A stretch of 64,000 nucleotides of DNA from Thiogranum sp. (GTDB lineage: Bacteria > Pseudomonadota > Gammaproteobacteria > DSM-19610). The notes beneath the pieces were generated by a model. It searched no databases. It had not been told where the DNA came from and worked only from the letters and a program-made list of their open reading frames with translations. Both the position numbers and the translations under genes were made by a program. Every line of letters begins with the position of its first letter. Within the stretch, counting starts at the first letter, position 1. This document shows positions 1 through 7,318 of the stretch, piece by piece. Location of the stretch: the NCBI GenBank assembly GCA_030148805.1, contig JASBSS010000018.1:62001-126000 (forward strand), read 5' to 3'.

Positions 1-114
1 GTGCAGGCGGTCGTTGTCGAGCGCGTTGATCAACGCGCGCAGGACATGCTCCTGGCCGACCATTTCGGCGAATTTACGCGGACGCCACTTGCGCGCCAGA
101 ACCTGGTAGCTCAT
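1..114 (-). CDS. dnaX: DNA polymerase III subunit gamma/tau, N-terminus (partial)
   Basis: The first 38 codons of a gene that runs off the left edge. The start reads MSYQVLARKWRPRKF followed by VGQEHV, the diagnostic N-terminus of the DnaX clamp-loader ATPase. DnaX loads the beta clamp and links the polymerase cores at the replication fork. The ATG is at 112-114 on the minus strand. The Walker motifs lie outside the window. The gene lies just downstream of the 4.5S RNA gene on the same strand. Confidence 0.9.
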   Translation of the reverse strand, partial: MSYQVLARKWRPRKFAEMVGQEHVLRALINALDNDRLH

Positions 115-180
115 AAACTATGATTCAGAAATCGGACTTGTCGGATCACAGGCCCCAGTATAACAGCCGGGCTGAAAGGA

Positions 181-292
181 GGTGACCCGCACCAGCCACA
201 CCCCGGCGCCCAAATCCACTGCTGCGGCTGCTCCCTTCCGGGCCTGACCGGGTTCACAGCTTATTGTCGCGGGGGGACCGATGCGGGCCACC
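181..292 (-). ncRNA. ffs: 4.5S (signal recognition particle) RNA
   Basis: The minus strand carries the SRP RNA apical core: GGTCAGGCCCGGAAGGGAGC, then AGCCGCAGCAG, which matches the Ffh-binding tetraloop and internal-loop region of bacterial 4.5S RNA. The ends pair over a long helix (GGTG-GCCCGCA at 282-292 with TGCGGG-TCACC at 181-191), giving about 112 nt against 114 nt in E. coli. The RNA binds Ffh and works in co-translational membrane targeting. The exact ends are inferred from pairing. Confidence 0.93.
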
Positions 293-334
293 ATAACCGG
301 GATTGCTGGCACGGCCATTGCCGCAAAGAGCGGC

Positions 335-363
335 ATTGTACCCTGCGCGGGGCCGGCGGTCAT
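335..363 (-). promoter_or_regulatory. Candidate sigma70 promoter for ffs
   Basis: On the minus strand a TACAAT hexamer (335-340) is preceded at 17 bp by ATGACC (358-363). Transcription would begin about 35-40 nt upstream of the mature 4.5S 5' end, consistent with a leader removed by RNase P. The -10 match is good and the -35 match is four of six. Confidence 0.5.
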
Positions 364-516
364 CCGCCGTGGAAAGGCACCGGGAACCAGGCCCGCGGCG
401 GCGGCATTCACCCCAGAAGCTGCGTGTGTTTAAACCTTTGGGTTCCCGGAATAATTCCTGATAAAATCACTCAACTATTTTCTGGCAGATGCGGACAAGC
501 ATCAGGAGTGATTCAC

Positions 517-852
517 ATGCAGGCAGAAGTCAACGGCAAAACCATTGAACTGAGCGAGGCCGGGTGGTTGGTCAACCTGGACGAGTGGAGCGAGGAACTG
601 GCGGTCGAAATCGCCAAGAATGAAAAAATCCCCCAGCTGACCCAGGAACATTGGGACATCATCAACACGGCGCGCGAATACTTTCTGGACAATGGGACCG
701 TGTGCGAGCCGCGGCAGTTCTCGAAAATCATGAAAACCCGCTATGGCAAGGACCGCAGCGACCAGAAGTACATCTATTCGCTGTTCCCGACCGGTCTGAT
801 CAAGTGCGCCAACAAGGTCGCCGGACTGCCCCGCCCGAAAGGCTGTAGTTGA
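517..852 (+). CDS. tusE: TusE/DsrC-family sulfur relay protein
   Basis: A small 111-residue cytosoplasmic protein of the DsrC/TusE family, which carries persulfide sulfur on a C-terminal cysteine arm, in TusE for tRNA 2-thiolation and in DsrC for sulfite reduction or sulfur oxidation. Visible features are the WSEELAVEIA and LTQEHWDII helices and the C-terminal arm AGLPRPKGCS with the conserved penultimate Cys. The second DsrC cysteine, 11 residues before it, is Asn here, and a Cys sits 13 residues before instead. It therefore follows the TusE pattern rather than true DsrC. The ATG at 517 was chosen because AGGAG (504-508) lies 8 nt upstream. An intrinsic terminator follows. Whether it acts in tRNA thiolation or in sulfur oxidation cannot be decided from the sequence. 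Confidence 0.82.
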   Translation: MQAEVNGKTIELSEAGWLVNLDEWSEELAVEIAKNEKIPQLTQEHWDIINTAREYFLDNGTVCEPRQFSKIMKTRYGKDRSDQKYIYSLFPTGLIKCANKVAGLPRPKGCS

Positions 853-876
853 TCCCCGAGGGCCCACATCCCGGCG

Positions 877-903
877 AAAAAGCCCCTTTCCGGGGCTTTT
901 TTT
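877..903 (+). terminator. Rho-independent terminator after the TusE-like gene
   Basis: AAAAAGCCCC-TTTC-CGGGGCTTTTTTT forms a GC-rich stem of about 6 bp extended by A-T pairs, with a seven-T run on the plus strand. It lies 25 nt past the stop codon. The A-run upstream could also let it work on the minus strand. Confidence 0.85.
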
Positions 904-950
904 ATGGCGGATACTTGAGAGCCTGATTTCGCGACGAGCCCATCAATACC

Positions 951-1937
951 GTGGACAGCGACTCGACGTTGCCGCCCGTGTTTGCGCGCCCCACGCTGGC
1001 GGTCAGCGCCTGCCTGCTGGGACAACCGGTGCGCTACGACGGCGGCCACAAACGGCTTGCCTACCTCACCGACACCTTGGCCGCGCAGGTCGAGCTGGTC
1101 GCGCTGTGCCCGGAGGCCGGCAGCGGTCTGGGCGTGCCCCGCGCGCCGATTCAGCTGATCGGGGATGCCGCGCATCCCCGCGCCCTGGCCGTACACGACC
1201 CCACGCAGGATGTCACCGCCCCCCTGCAACGCTACGCCCGCGAGCGGCTCGCCGAGCTGCGCCAGGCCAGCGGCTGCCTGCTCAAGCGCGACTCGCCCAG
1301 TTGCGGTTTGCGCGGCGTCAAGCTGCGTGCCAGCCCCACGGCGCGCGCGCGACGCCGCGCCACCGGTATCTTCGCCGCGGCGGTGCAGGCGCAGCTGCCT
1401 TGGTTGCCGCTGGAACAGGAAGACGTGCTGGACGTCCCCTGGCGGCGCGACAGTTTTCTGCTGCGGCTTTACACCTACAGCCGTTGGCAAGAGCTGCTGC
1501 GGGAGGCGTCGGAACGAACCGCGCTGGAACGCTTTCATCGCCTGCACCTTCCCCTGGTCATGGCGCGCTCGCAGGCGGCCGGCCGCCGCCTCACGCGCTA
1601 TGTGCAATCGAGCCGGCATCCCTGGCACCACGCCGGCACCCCCTACATCCAGGCGCTGCTTGACGTGTTGCGTCGCCCGGCGACGCGCGCGCGTCACCAC
1701 CGGGTCTTGCGCAGTCTCGCGGACTCGTTGCAGCCGCGAGTCGCAGCCCCCGTTTTGCGCCAACTGCACGCGCAGCTCCAGGCCTACGAGAACGGTTCCC
1801 TCCCCTTTTCCAGCGTCCACGCAGCCTTACGCCGGTGCGCCCACCAGGCGACCGCTGCCGATTTTTGCGGCTGGCTCTACCTTGACCCGTATCCTCCCAG
1901 TCTGCGGGACACGAAGCCCGAAACCGCCGCGGAATAA
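951..1937 (+). CDS. DUF523-DUF1722 fusion protein (YbgA-like)
   Basis: A 328-residue two-domain protein. The N-terminal DUF523 part (about residues 15-160) has the typical VSACLLGQPVRYDGG, CPE-x-GLGVPR and KRDSPSCG motifs with conserved cysteines. The C-terminal part (about 180-310) is DUF1722, with WQELLREA, FHRLHLPLVMARS and YIQALLDVLRRP. This fusion occurs in many Proteobacteria, sometimes near photolyase genes, and its biochemical role is unsettled. The start is a GTG at 951 without a clear ribosome binding site, shortly after the upstream terminator. No photolyase gene is visible here. Confidence 0.85.
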   Translation: MDSDSTLPPVFARPTLAVSACLLGQPVRYDGGHKRLAYLTDTLAAQVELVALCPEAGSGLGVPRAPIQLIGDAAHPRALAVHDPTQDVTAPLQRYARERLAELRQASGCLLKRDSPSCGLRGVKLRASPTARARRRATGIFAAAVQAQLPWLPLEQEDVLDVPWRRDSFLLRLYTYSRWQELLREASERTALERFHRLHLPLVMARSQAAGRRLTRYVQSSRHPWHHAGTPYIQALLDVLRRPATRARHHRVLRSLADSLQPRVAAPVLRQLHAQLQAYENGSLPFSSVHAALRRCAHQATAADFCGWLYLDPYPPSLRDTKPETAAE

Positions 1938-2388
1938 AGCGGGCCACTGCAGGGTCTCTCCTTCGGGTGTCGCCGCAAGCCTTCACCAAATGGGGGCGTA
2001 ACCGCCTCATTGGTTGTCGTTAGCCCCAATCGCCCTTCGACGACATCTCCACCGGGATGGATCAGCCCCTGGTTTATCAATGGGATAGAGCAACCTCCAG
2101 CAACTGGCCTGAATTGTGCTTTCAATTTTTTCATGAACAACACGGAACTGGATTTTAGCGGTGTTTGTCAGGTGTTCCTGACGTCAAGACCCGACACACC
2201 CCGCCAGGCGCAGGAGCGCCCCGAGGGCAGAGAAGCCACCTGTCTGGAGCCGCTCATGCGCGCGGCGCTGGACTGGAGTCAACACAATCGCGCCCGGCGC
2301 AGACGGCTTGGCCTGGAATGAGGCACGGCCGGGCGACAACGCGATGCTAGGGTACCGGCAGCCCCCTCCCGTACCCGTGAGAGGTTGA
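1938..2388. other. Low-information stretch with a weak small reading frame
   Basis: This 450-base stretch has no convincing gene. A plus-strand frame at 2133-2321 could encode 62 residues (start MNNTELDFSG, basic end RARRRRLGLE). It has no ribosome binding site and no recognisable family. I see no tRNA, terminator or repeat. The stretch ends at the leader of the small anti-sigma-like gene. Confidence 0.4.
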
Positions 2389-2610
2389 ATGAGAATCACC
2401 GAATTTCAGTTGCATGCGTTTGTCGACGGGCAATTGCGCACCGAGGAACAGACCGATATTCTTTCCCGGGCTGCGGCGGACACGGAACTCGCCCAGCGCA
2501 TCGCCAGCTTGCAACATCTGAAACAATTGCTCCGCCATGCCTACGGCGAGGCCCGGCCGCCGGAACGCCGCAGGACGCGCACGGCCTCCGGCAAACCCCT
2601 GCGCGACTGA
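2389..2610 (+). CDS. Small anti-sigma-factor-like protein
   Basis: A 73-residue protein starting MRITEFQLHAFVDGQL, which resembles the N-terminus of transmembrane anti-sigma factors (pattern: xxDExLhAYVDGEL). The helix DTELAQRIASLQHLKQLLRHAYG fits the family. It stops before any membrane segment and has no zinc-binding HxxxCxxC motif. GAGAGG (2376-2384 region) precedes the ATG. No sigma-factor gene adjoins it, so it may be a remnant or a small cytoplasmic regulator. The function is inferred from weak resemblance only. Confidence 0.45.
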   Translation: MRITEFQLHAFVDGQLRTEEQTDILSRAAADTELAQRIASLQHLKQLLRHAYGEARPPERRRTRTASGKPLRD

Positions 2611-2720
2611 CCGGGCGCAGGTTCACCGCGCGCAACTTTCGCCCGCCCGAAATATCTAACAGCCCGGAGCATCCAAAGTTAATGCGCCTGTCACTGGCGC
2701 GTAGTAGGCTTGCATTCGTC

Positions 2721-3527
2721 ATGGTGAAACGTTTCGCTTTTCTGCTAATCCTGATCAGTGTGTTGGTCGCCTGCGCGACCAGCCCCACCGGGCGGCGTCA
2801 GCTGATGCTGGTCTCCGAGCAACAGGCCATCAGCGCGTCGAAGACCGCCTACGCCCAGACAATCCAACCCCTGGAAGACGCCGGCAAGGTAGACAACGAT
2901 CCGGCGCTGAAACGCCGCGTGGTCGGCATCACCGAGCGGCTGGTCGCCCAGGCGGTGAAAATGCGGCCGGAGACCGCCAATTGGGATTGGAGCGTCAAGG
3001 TCATCGACGAACCCGAGGTCGTCAACGCCTGGGCCATGGCCGGCGGCAAGATGGCCATCTACACCGGTTTGATCCGCAAGCTGAACGCCAGCGACGACGA
3101 AATCGCCCAGGTGATGGGGCACGAAATTTCGCACGCGCTGGCCAACCACCAGGCTGAACAGATGTCGATCGCCCTGGCCACGACCGTGGGCGTGGCGGCG
3201 GCCGGCGCGGTTTCGGACCGACCGGGCCTGACGACCACCGCCGCCTCGGCCGCTGCCGCCCTGGCCATCAAGTTGCCCAATAGCCGTACCGCCGAAAGCG
3301 AGGCGGACCGTATCGGCATAGAACTGGCCGCCAAGGCTGGCTATGATCCCCGCGCGGCGGTGACACTATGGGAGAAAATGGCGAAACTCGGCGGCCCGCA
3401 GCCACCGGTGTTTTTAAGCACCCACCCCTCGCCGGAAAACCGCCGCGAGACGTTGCAGGCACTCATTCCGCAGATGATGCCCTACTACCAGAGCAAACAA
3501 CCGCGGCCTGTCTTCAAGCTGCATTAA
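2721..3527 (+). CDS. M48 family metalloprotease, lipoprotein
   Basis: A 268-residue zinc protease of the Oma1/BepA/LoiP type, probably in the periplasm and anchored by lipid. MVKRFAFLLILISVLVAC is a signal peptide ending in a lipobox (LVAC). The catalytic motif is MGHEISHALANH (HExxH), and the third zinc ligand is in AESEADRIG. The family degrades or matures outer-membrane proteins and shows quality-control activity. An in-frame ATG at 2682 would add 13 residues before the signal peptide. I prefer 2721 because it gives a normal lipoprotein N-terminus, although no good ribosome binding site is seen for either. The tRNA-Ser gene lies just downstream on the other strand. Confidence 0.88.
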   Translation: MVKRFAFLLILISVLVACATSPTGRRQLMLVSEQQAISASKTAYAQTIQPLEDAGKVDNDPALKRRVVGITERLVAQAVKMRPETANWDWSVKVIDEPEVVNAWAMAGGKMAIYTGLIRKLNASDDEIAQVMGHEISHALANHQAEQMSIALATTVGVAAAGAVSDRPGLTTTAASAAAALAIKLPNSRTAESEADRIGIELAAKAGYDPRAAVTLWEKMAKLGGPQPPVFLSTHPSPENRRETLQALIPQMMPYYQSKQPRPVFKLH

Positions 3528-3529
3528 TT

Positions 3530-3620
3530 TGGCGGAGAAGGAGGGATTCGAACCCTCGATACGCTATTCACGTATACACACTTTCCAGGCGTGCTCCTTC
3601 AACCACTCGGACACTTCTCC
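3530..3620 (-). tRNA. tRNA-Ser (anticodon GGA)
   Basis: The minus strand folds as a class II tRNA: acceptor GGAGAAG/CTTCTCC, a long variable arm (about GTGTATACGTGAATAGCGTATC), T arm GAGGGTTCGAATCCCTC and an encoded 3' CCA. The anticodon loop is CTGGAAA, so the anticodon is GGA (serine UCC/UCU). A TATACC hexamer (3635-3640) 15 bp downstream of TTGCAA (3656-3661) is a plausible promoter. Confidence 0.96.
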
Positions 3621-3670
3621 GGGAAACGCGGCAGGGTATACCAGATGCCGGCCACTTGCAACGCGGCTGG

Positions 3671-4339
3671 CTATTGGATGACTCGCGTCGGCAGGCGACG
3701 CGCGGGGCGCTTGTTGCCGCGCTCGCTGCGCTCCCTGGCCCGCTCGCCGACCCGGCTGGAAAGATGGTGCAGGGTCTCGGCCGCGCTCAGATAGTCGCGC
3801 GCCAGTTCGGCTATCTTGCGCCGCTGCGAGCGCGCCTCGTCGCGCAGCGCGTCGAAGGCCTGGATGGCGCTCAGGTTGCAACGTTCCATGAAAATCCCCA
3901 CTACCATGCTGATTTCGCGGCTCTGGGACAGCGCCTTGTCCATCTGCTCCATGGCCTCCTTGAGTTGGCGCAGTTCGCCGGCACGACTGAGCGCCGACTG
4001 CACCGCGGCCAGCAGCTGATCCAGATCCAGCGGCTTGACCAGATACGCCAACGCGCCGGCGTCGGCGACCCGCTGCACCATTTCCTCTTCGGCGTAGGAG
4101 GTCAGGGAAATGAAAGGCAGGTCGGCGTCGCGCAGACTCAAGGCGACCTCAAAGCCGTCTTTCAGCGGCATGCGCAAATCGAGAATGGTGAGATCGGGGC
4201 GGTGCTCGTGGGCCAGGCGCTCGGCCTCGACGCCGTTGCAGGCTTCGAGGATTTCATAGCCGGCGGCCTTGAGGCCGCTACTGATGCTGCTGAGCACTTC
4301 CCTGTCGTCGTCGGCGATCAGCACGCGAGATACACTCAT
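3671..4339 (-). CDS. Response regulator with ANTAR RNA-binding domain
   Basis: A 222-residue protein. Residues 1-125 form a receiver domain with acidic pocket DDD (10-12), phosphoacceptor D54 (ILDLRMP), T/S at LTSY and K in LVKP. A coiled segment (ELRQLKEAMEQMDKAL) leads to an ANTAR domain (about 140-195; VVGIFMERCNLSAIQAFDALRDEARSQ). ANTAR proteins bind paired hexaloop hairpins in nascent RNA and prevent termination, as NasT and AmiR do. The tail (RARERSERGNKRPARR) is strongly basic. No sensor gene adjoins it and no ANTAR hairpin pair was found here. A TATACT hexamer at 4363-4368 may be its -10 element. AAGGGAG precedes the ATG. Confidence 0.9.
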   Translation of the reverse strand: MSVSRVLIADDDREVLSSISSGLKAAGYEILEACNGVEAERLAHEHRPDLTILDLRMPLKDGFEVALSLRDADLPFISLTSYAEEEMVQRVADAGALAYLVKPLDLDQLLAAVQSALSRAGELRQLKEAMEQMDKALSQSREISMVVGIFMERCNLSAIQAFDALRDEARSQRRKIAELARDYLSAAETLHHLSSRVGERARERSERGNKRPARRLPTRVIQ

Positions 4340-4438
4340 AGTCGACGTTCTCCCTTCGGCTGAGTATAGTCAACGCCGACAGACGTTAGTATGCGGGCGC
4401 CGTCTGCCTGCACTGTAAAAGAAAGCCGGAAAATTTTC

Positions 4439-4444
4439 TATACT
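4439..4444 (+). promoter_or_regulatory. Candidate -10 element for glk
   Basis: TATACT lies 30 nt upstream of the chosen glk start, in an AT-rich patch (AAAATTTTCTATACT). No good -35 hexamer is found at 16-18 bp, so the assignment is weak. Confidence 0.3.
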
Positions 4445-4474
4445 GTGTGGCAAGGGCCACCCCAGGAAACACAA

Positions 4475-5470
4475 GTGCAGATTCTCACGGGCGATATCGG
4501 CGGCACCCACACCCGACTGGCGCTGGGTGCAGTACGCGACACACGGATCTGCATCGAACAGCGGCAAACCTTCCCCAGCCCGGCCTACGGCGGCCTGAGC
4601 GAAATCGTGCGCGCCTATCTCCCGGCCCGGCAGGGCACGCCCGCGATCGCCGCGTTCGGCGTCGCCGGGCCGGTCCGTCACGGCTGCAGCCGCATCACCA
4701 ACCTGCCGTGGGAGATCTCCACCCGCAGGCTGCGCGACGAGTTGCAGCTGGGCGCGGTTTATCTGATCAACGACCTGGAGGCGCTGGCGTGGGGAGTCGA
4801 CAGTCTCGACGCGGACGAACTGGTGTGTTTGCACGCGGGCGCCGCGCAGGCGACCGGAAACCGCGCGGTGATCGCCGCCGGTACCGGCCTGGGCCAGGCC
4901 GGACTGTACGCCGACGGCGAGCGCTGGTACCCCTTCGCCACCGAGGGCGGACATACCGACTTCGCGCCGCAAGACGAGCGCGAGTGGCGCCTGCTACGCT
5001 ATCTGCAGGCACGCCACGACCATGTGAGCTGGGAACGGGTGCTCTCGGGGCCGGGCCTGGTGACCCTGTTCGAGTTCCTGTTGCACGAGCACCAGGCCCC
5101 GACCCCGGACTGGTTCGCCGATCCCAGGCTCAATCCCGGCGCCCGCATTACCGAACTGGGGCTGCAACAGGCCGACGCCCTGTGCGTGGAGACCCTCCAC
5201 TGGTTCGTGCGGCTGTACGGACGCGAAGCCGGCAATCTGGCGCTGAAGATGAAGGCCACCGGCGGGATTTATCTGGGGGGCGGCATTGCACCGGACATAC
5301 TGCCGGCGCTGCAGGACGGGGCCTTTGTCGAGGCGTTCTTGGGCAAAGGACGAATGCGGCCGTTGTTGGAGAACACCCCGGTACAGGTCATCAACAACGA
5401 TCTCACCGCGCTGATCGGCCTGACCCGTTACGCCCTGACGCAGCAGCCTGCGACCGGCACCGCTATTTGA
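4475..5470 (+). CDS. glk: Glucokinase
   Basis: A 331-residue enzyme of the bacterial glucokinase (Glk) family, which phosphorylates glucose with ATP in the cytoplasm. Motifs: phosphate-binding LTGDIGGTHTRLALG at the N-terminus, NLPWEIS and INDLEALAWG around the catalytic Asp, AAGTGLGQAGL, FATEGGHTDFAP, and GGIYLGGGIAPDILP near the C-terminus. The GTG at 4475 gives the usual N-terminus and has CAGGAA at 4463-4468. A longer frame to 4391 would add 28 unsupported residues. Its 3' end overlaps the end of the convergent sspB by 8 bp. Confidence 0.9.
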   Translation: MQILTGDIGGTHTRLALGAVRDTRICIEQRQTFPSPAYGGLSEIVRAYLPARQGTPAIAAFGVAGPVRHGCSRITNLPWEISTRRLRDELQLGAVYLINDLEALAWGVDSLDADELVCLHAGAAQATGNRAVIAAGTGLGQAGLYADGERWYPFATEGGHTDFAPQDEREWRLLRYLQARHDHVSWERVLSGPGLVTLFEFLLHEHQAPTPDWFADPRLNPGARITELGLQQADALCVETLHWFVRLYGREAGNLALKMKATGGIYLGGGIAPDILPALQDGAFVEAFLGKGRMRPLLENTPVQVINNDLTALIGLTRYALTQQPATGTAI

Positions 5471-5840
5471 CCACCTTCAGCGCCGGGCGCGTCGGTCTGT
5501 CGTCGGGACCCCCGGGCTCGGGCCCGCCGTCCTCATCCTCGCTGAACATCATGCCGCGCCCGTTTTCCTTGGCGTAGATCGCCAACACCGCCCCGATCGG
5601 CAGCGAAACGAGTTGCGAGACACCGCTGAAACGGGCCAGAAACGTCACCTCGTCGTTGCTCACCCGCAGCCCCTCGACCGCGCTGGGGCCGATATTCAGA
5701 ACGATTTTTCCGTCCTGGATATATTGACGCGGCACGTCCACGCCCGGCGCTTCAGCATTGACGAGCAGGTGCGGCGTGCAGCGGTTGTCCAGCAACCACT
5801 CGTTGACGGCGCGGATCAGATAGGGCCGGTTGGAGGTCAT
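5463..5840 (-). CDS. sspB: ClpXP protease specificity-enhancing factor SspB
   Basis: A 125-residue adaptor that delivers ssrA-tagged proteins to ClpXP. The N-terminal part (about 1-105) has RPYLIRAVNEWLLDN, TPHLLVN and FSARFSG-like FLARFSGVSQLVSLP, all typical. A flexible acidic linker (SEDEDGGPEPGGPDD) leads to the C-terminal ClpX-binding tail RPALKVVK. It follows sspA by 21 nt on the same strand, the standard sspAB order. The stop overlaps the 3' end of glk. Confidence 0.95.
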   Translation of the reverse strand: MTSNRPYLIRAVNEWLLDNRCTPHLLVNAEAPGVDVPRQYIQDGKIVLNIGPSAVEGLRVSNDEVTFLARFSGVSQLVSLPIGAVLAIYAKENGRGMMFSEDEDGGPEPGGPDDRPTRPALKVVK

Positions 5841-5861
5841 GGCGAAGCGACACCGCGGCGA

Positions 5862-6488
5862 CTACTCACCCATTTCCTTTTCCGCCTCGGTCAGGCTGGC
5901 CTTGAAAGATTCGCGGGCAAACATGCGCTCGGCGTACTCCCTGACCGCCTTGGCCTGGGCCGGCAGTTCGATGTTGTAGTGTTTCAGCCGCCACAGGACC
6001 GGGGCGATGGTGGCATCGACCAGGGAGAATTCATCGCTGAGGAAATAAGGCTTGGCGCTGAACACCTCCGCACTGGCGGTCAGACTGTCGCGCAACATCT
6101 TGCGCGCCTTGGCGACCAGTTTGTCGTTGCGCGAATCCAGGTCCGCGATCAGCGAATACCAGTCCTTCTCGATCCGATAGAGCGCCAGGCGACTGCGCGC
6201 GCGCGACACCGGATCCACCGGCATAAGGGGCGGGTGCGGAAAACGCTCGTCTAGGTACTCGGTGACCACCTGCGGGTCGTAGAGCACCAGCTCACGGTCG
6301 ACCAGCGTGGGCACGCTCTGGTAGGGGTTCAGGTCGATCAGGTCTTCGGGCAGATTGCCGGGTTCGATATTGACGATCTCGACCGTAATCCCCTTTTCGG
6401 CAAGCACCATGCGCACGCGGTGGCTCTGCGGGCAGCTTGCATCGGAAAACAGCGTCATCACCGAACGGCGATTGGCGATTACAGCCAT
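5862..6488 (-). CDS. sspA: Stringent starvation protein A
   Basis: A 208-residue glutathione-S-transferase-fold protein that binds RNA polymerase and changes promoter use under starvation or acid stress. The N-terminal thioredoxin-like domain has SDASCPQSHRVRMVLAEKGI and VPTLVDRELVLYDPQVVTEYLDERFPHPPL, and the C-terminal helical domain has SLVDATIAPVLWRL. GGAG precedes the ATG at 6486-6488. petABC-sspA-sspB is a conserved gene order in Beta- and Gammaproteobacteria, and these genes may be co-transcribed. Confidence 0.94.
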   Translation of the reverse strand: MAVIANRRSVMTLFSDASCPQSHRVRMVLAEKGITVEIVNIEPGNLPEDLIDLNPYQSVPTLVDRELVLYDPQVVTEYLDERFPHPPLMPVDPVSRARSRLALYRIEKDWYSLIADLDSRNDKLVAKARKMLRDSLTASAEVFSAKPYFLSDEFSLVDATIAPVLWRLKHYNIELPAQAKAVREYAERMFARESFKASLTEAEKEMGE

Positions 6489-6576
6489 GGTTATCTCCAG
6501 TTGCTAAAGCCGACAATGCCAGCGCCGGTCGGACCGGGCGCTGGCATTGCCAACCTACAGATGTTCTTACAGAAAT

Positions 6577-7317
6577 CTAGTGGACGTCTTTCCAGTACTC
6601 TTTCTTCAGCAAATAGGCGACGACGAAGAAAACCAGCAAGAACAGCAGAACTTTGACACCCAGGGCCATCCGTTGCTGCTTGATCGGCTCACCCATGTAG
6701 GCCAGGTAATTTACCAGATCACGCACCGTGCGGTCGAACTCGGCCGGCGTTTGCAAGCCCGCCTCCTTAAGTTCGATACCTTCCAATACCTTGTGCTCGT
6801 GGCCGTCCTCGTCCGTCACCGTCTTGTACACCGGTGCCTGCACCCCCTGCAAGCGCCACAACACATTTGGCATACCGACATTGGGGAAAATCCTGTTGTT
6901 CACCCCAAACGGCCGCGAGTCGTCGCGGTAGAAACTGTGCAGGTAAGTATACAGCCAGTCGACGCCGCGCACACGCGCCACCAGGGTCAGATCCGGGGGC
7001 GCGGCGCCGAACCAGTTCTTGGCATCGGCGCTGGTCATCGCGATGCTCATGTGATCGCCGATCTTCGAATCGGTGAACATCAGATTCTCGATGACATCGT
7101 CCTCACTCAGGCCGAGGTCGCGCGCCAGGCGGTTGTAGCGTTGATACTGCGCGGAATGGCACCCCATGCAGTAGTTGACGAAGGTGCGCGCGCCCCGTTG
7201 CAGCGACTCCTTGTTCTGCGGATCGATGTTGGCCTTTTTCAGATCGACGTCGCCGCCGCTGGCCGACGCCAGCGCCGGCAGGGCAAGCAACACAAGAGCT
7301 AGCAGTTGTTTTTTCAT
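6577..7317 (-). CDS. petC: Cytochrome c1 of the bc1 complex
   Basis: A 246-residue periplasmic heme protein with a cleavable signal peptide (to about ASA at residue 20) and a C-terminal membrane anchor (LLFLLVFFVVAYLL). The heme c site is CMGCH (about residue 50). Met ligand candidates lie in NVGMPNVLW. It takes electrons from the Rieske protein and passes them to soluble cytochromes. Its ATG follows the petB stop by one base (TGACATG), so translation is probably coupled. Confidence 0.95.
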   Translation of the reverse strand: MKKQLLALVLLALPALASASGGDVDLKKANIDPQNKESLQRGARTFVNYCMGCHSAQYQRYNRLARDLGLSEDDVIENLMFTDSKIGDHMSIAMTSADAKNWFGAAPPDLTLVARVRGVDWLYTYLHSFYRDDSRPFGVNNRIFPNVGMPNVLWRLQGVQAPVYKTVTDEDGHEHKVLEGIELKEAGLQTPAEFDRTVRDLVNYLAYMGEPIKQQRMALGVKVLLFLLVFFVVAYLLKKEYWKDVH

Positions 7318-7318
7318 G

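Noticed and set aside
118-411. Minus-strand 97-residue open frame over the 4.5S RNA region.
   Set aside because: The DNA clearly matches SRP RNA; the frame has no family and no ribosome binding site.
1106-1663. Arg/Ala-rich frame within the DUF523-DUF1722 gene.
   Set aside because: Shadow of the real gene in another phase.
4447-5577. 376-residue Arg-rich frame overlapping glk in another phase.
   Set aside because: Arg/Gly/Pro-rich composition and no homology; glk is clear.
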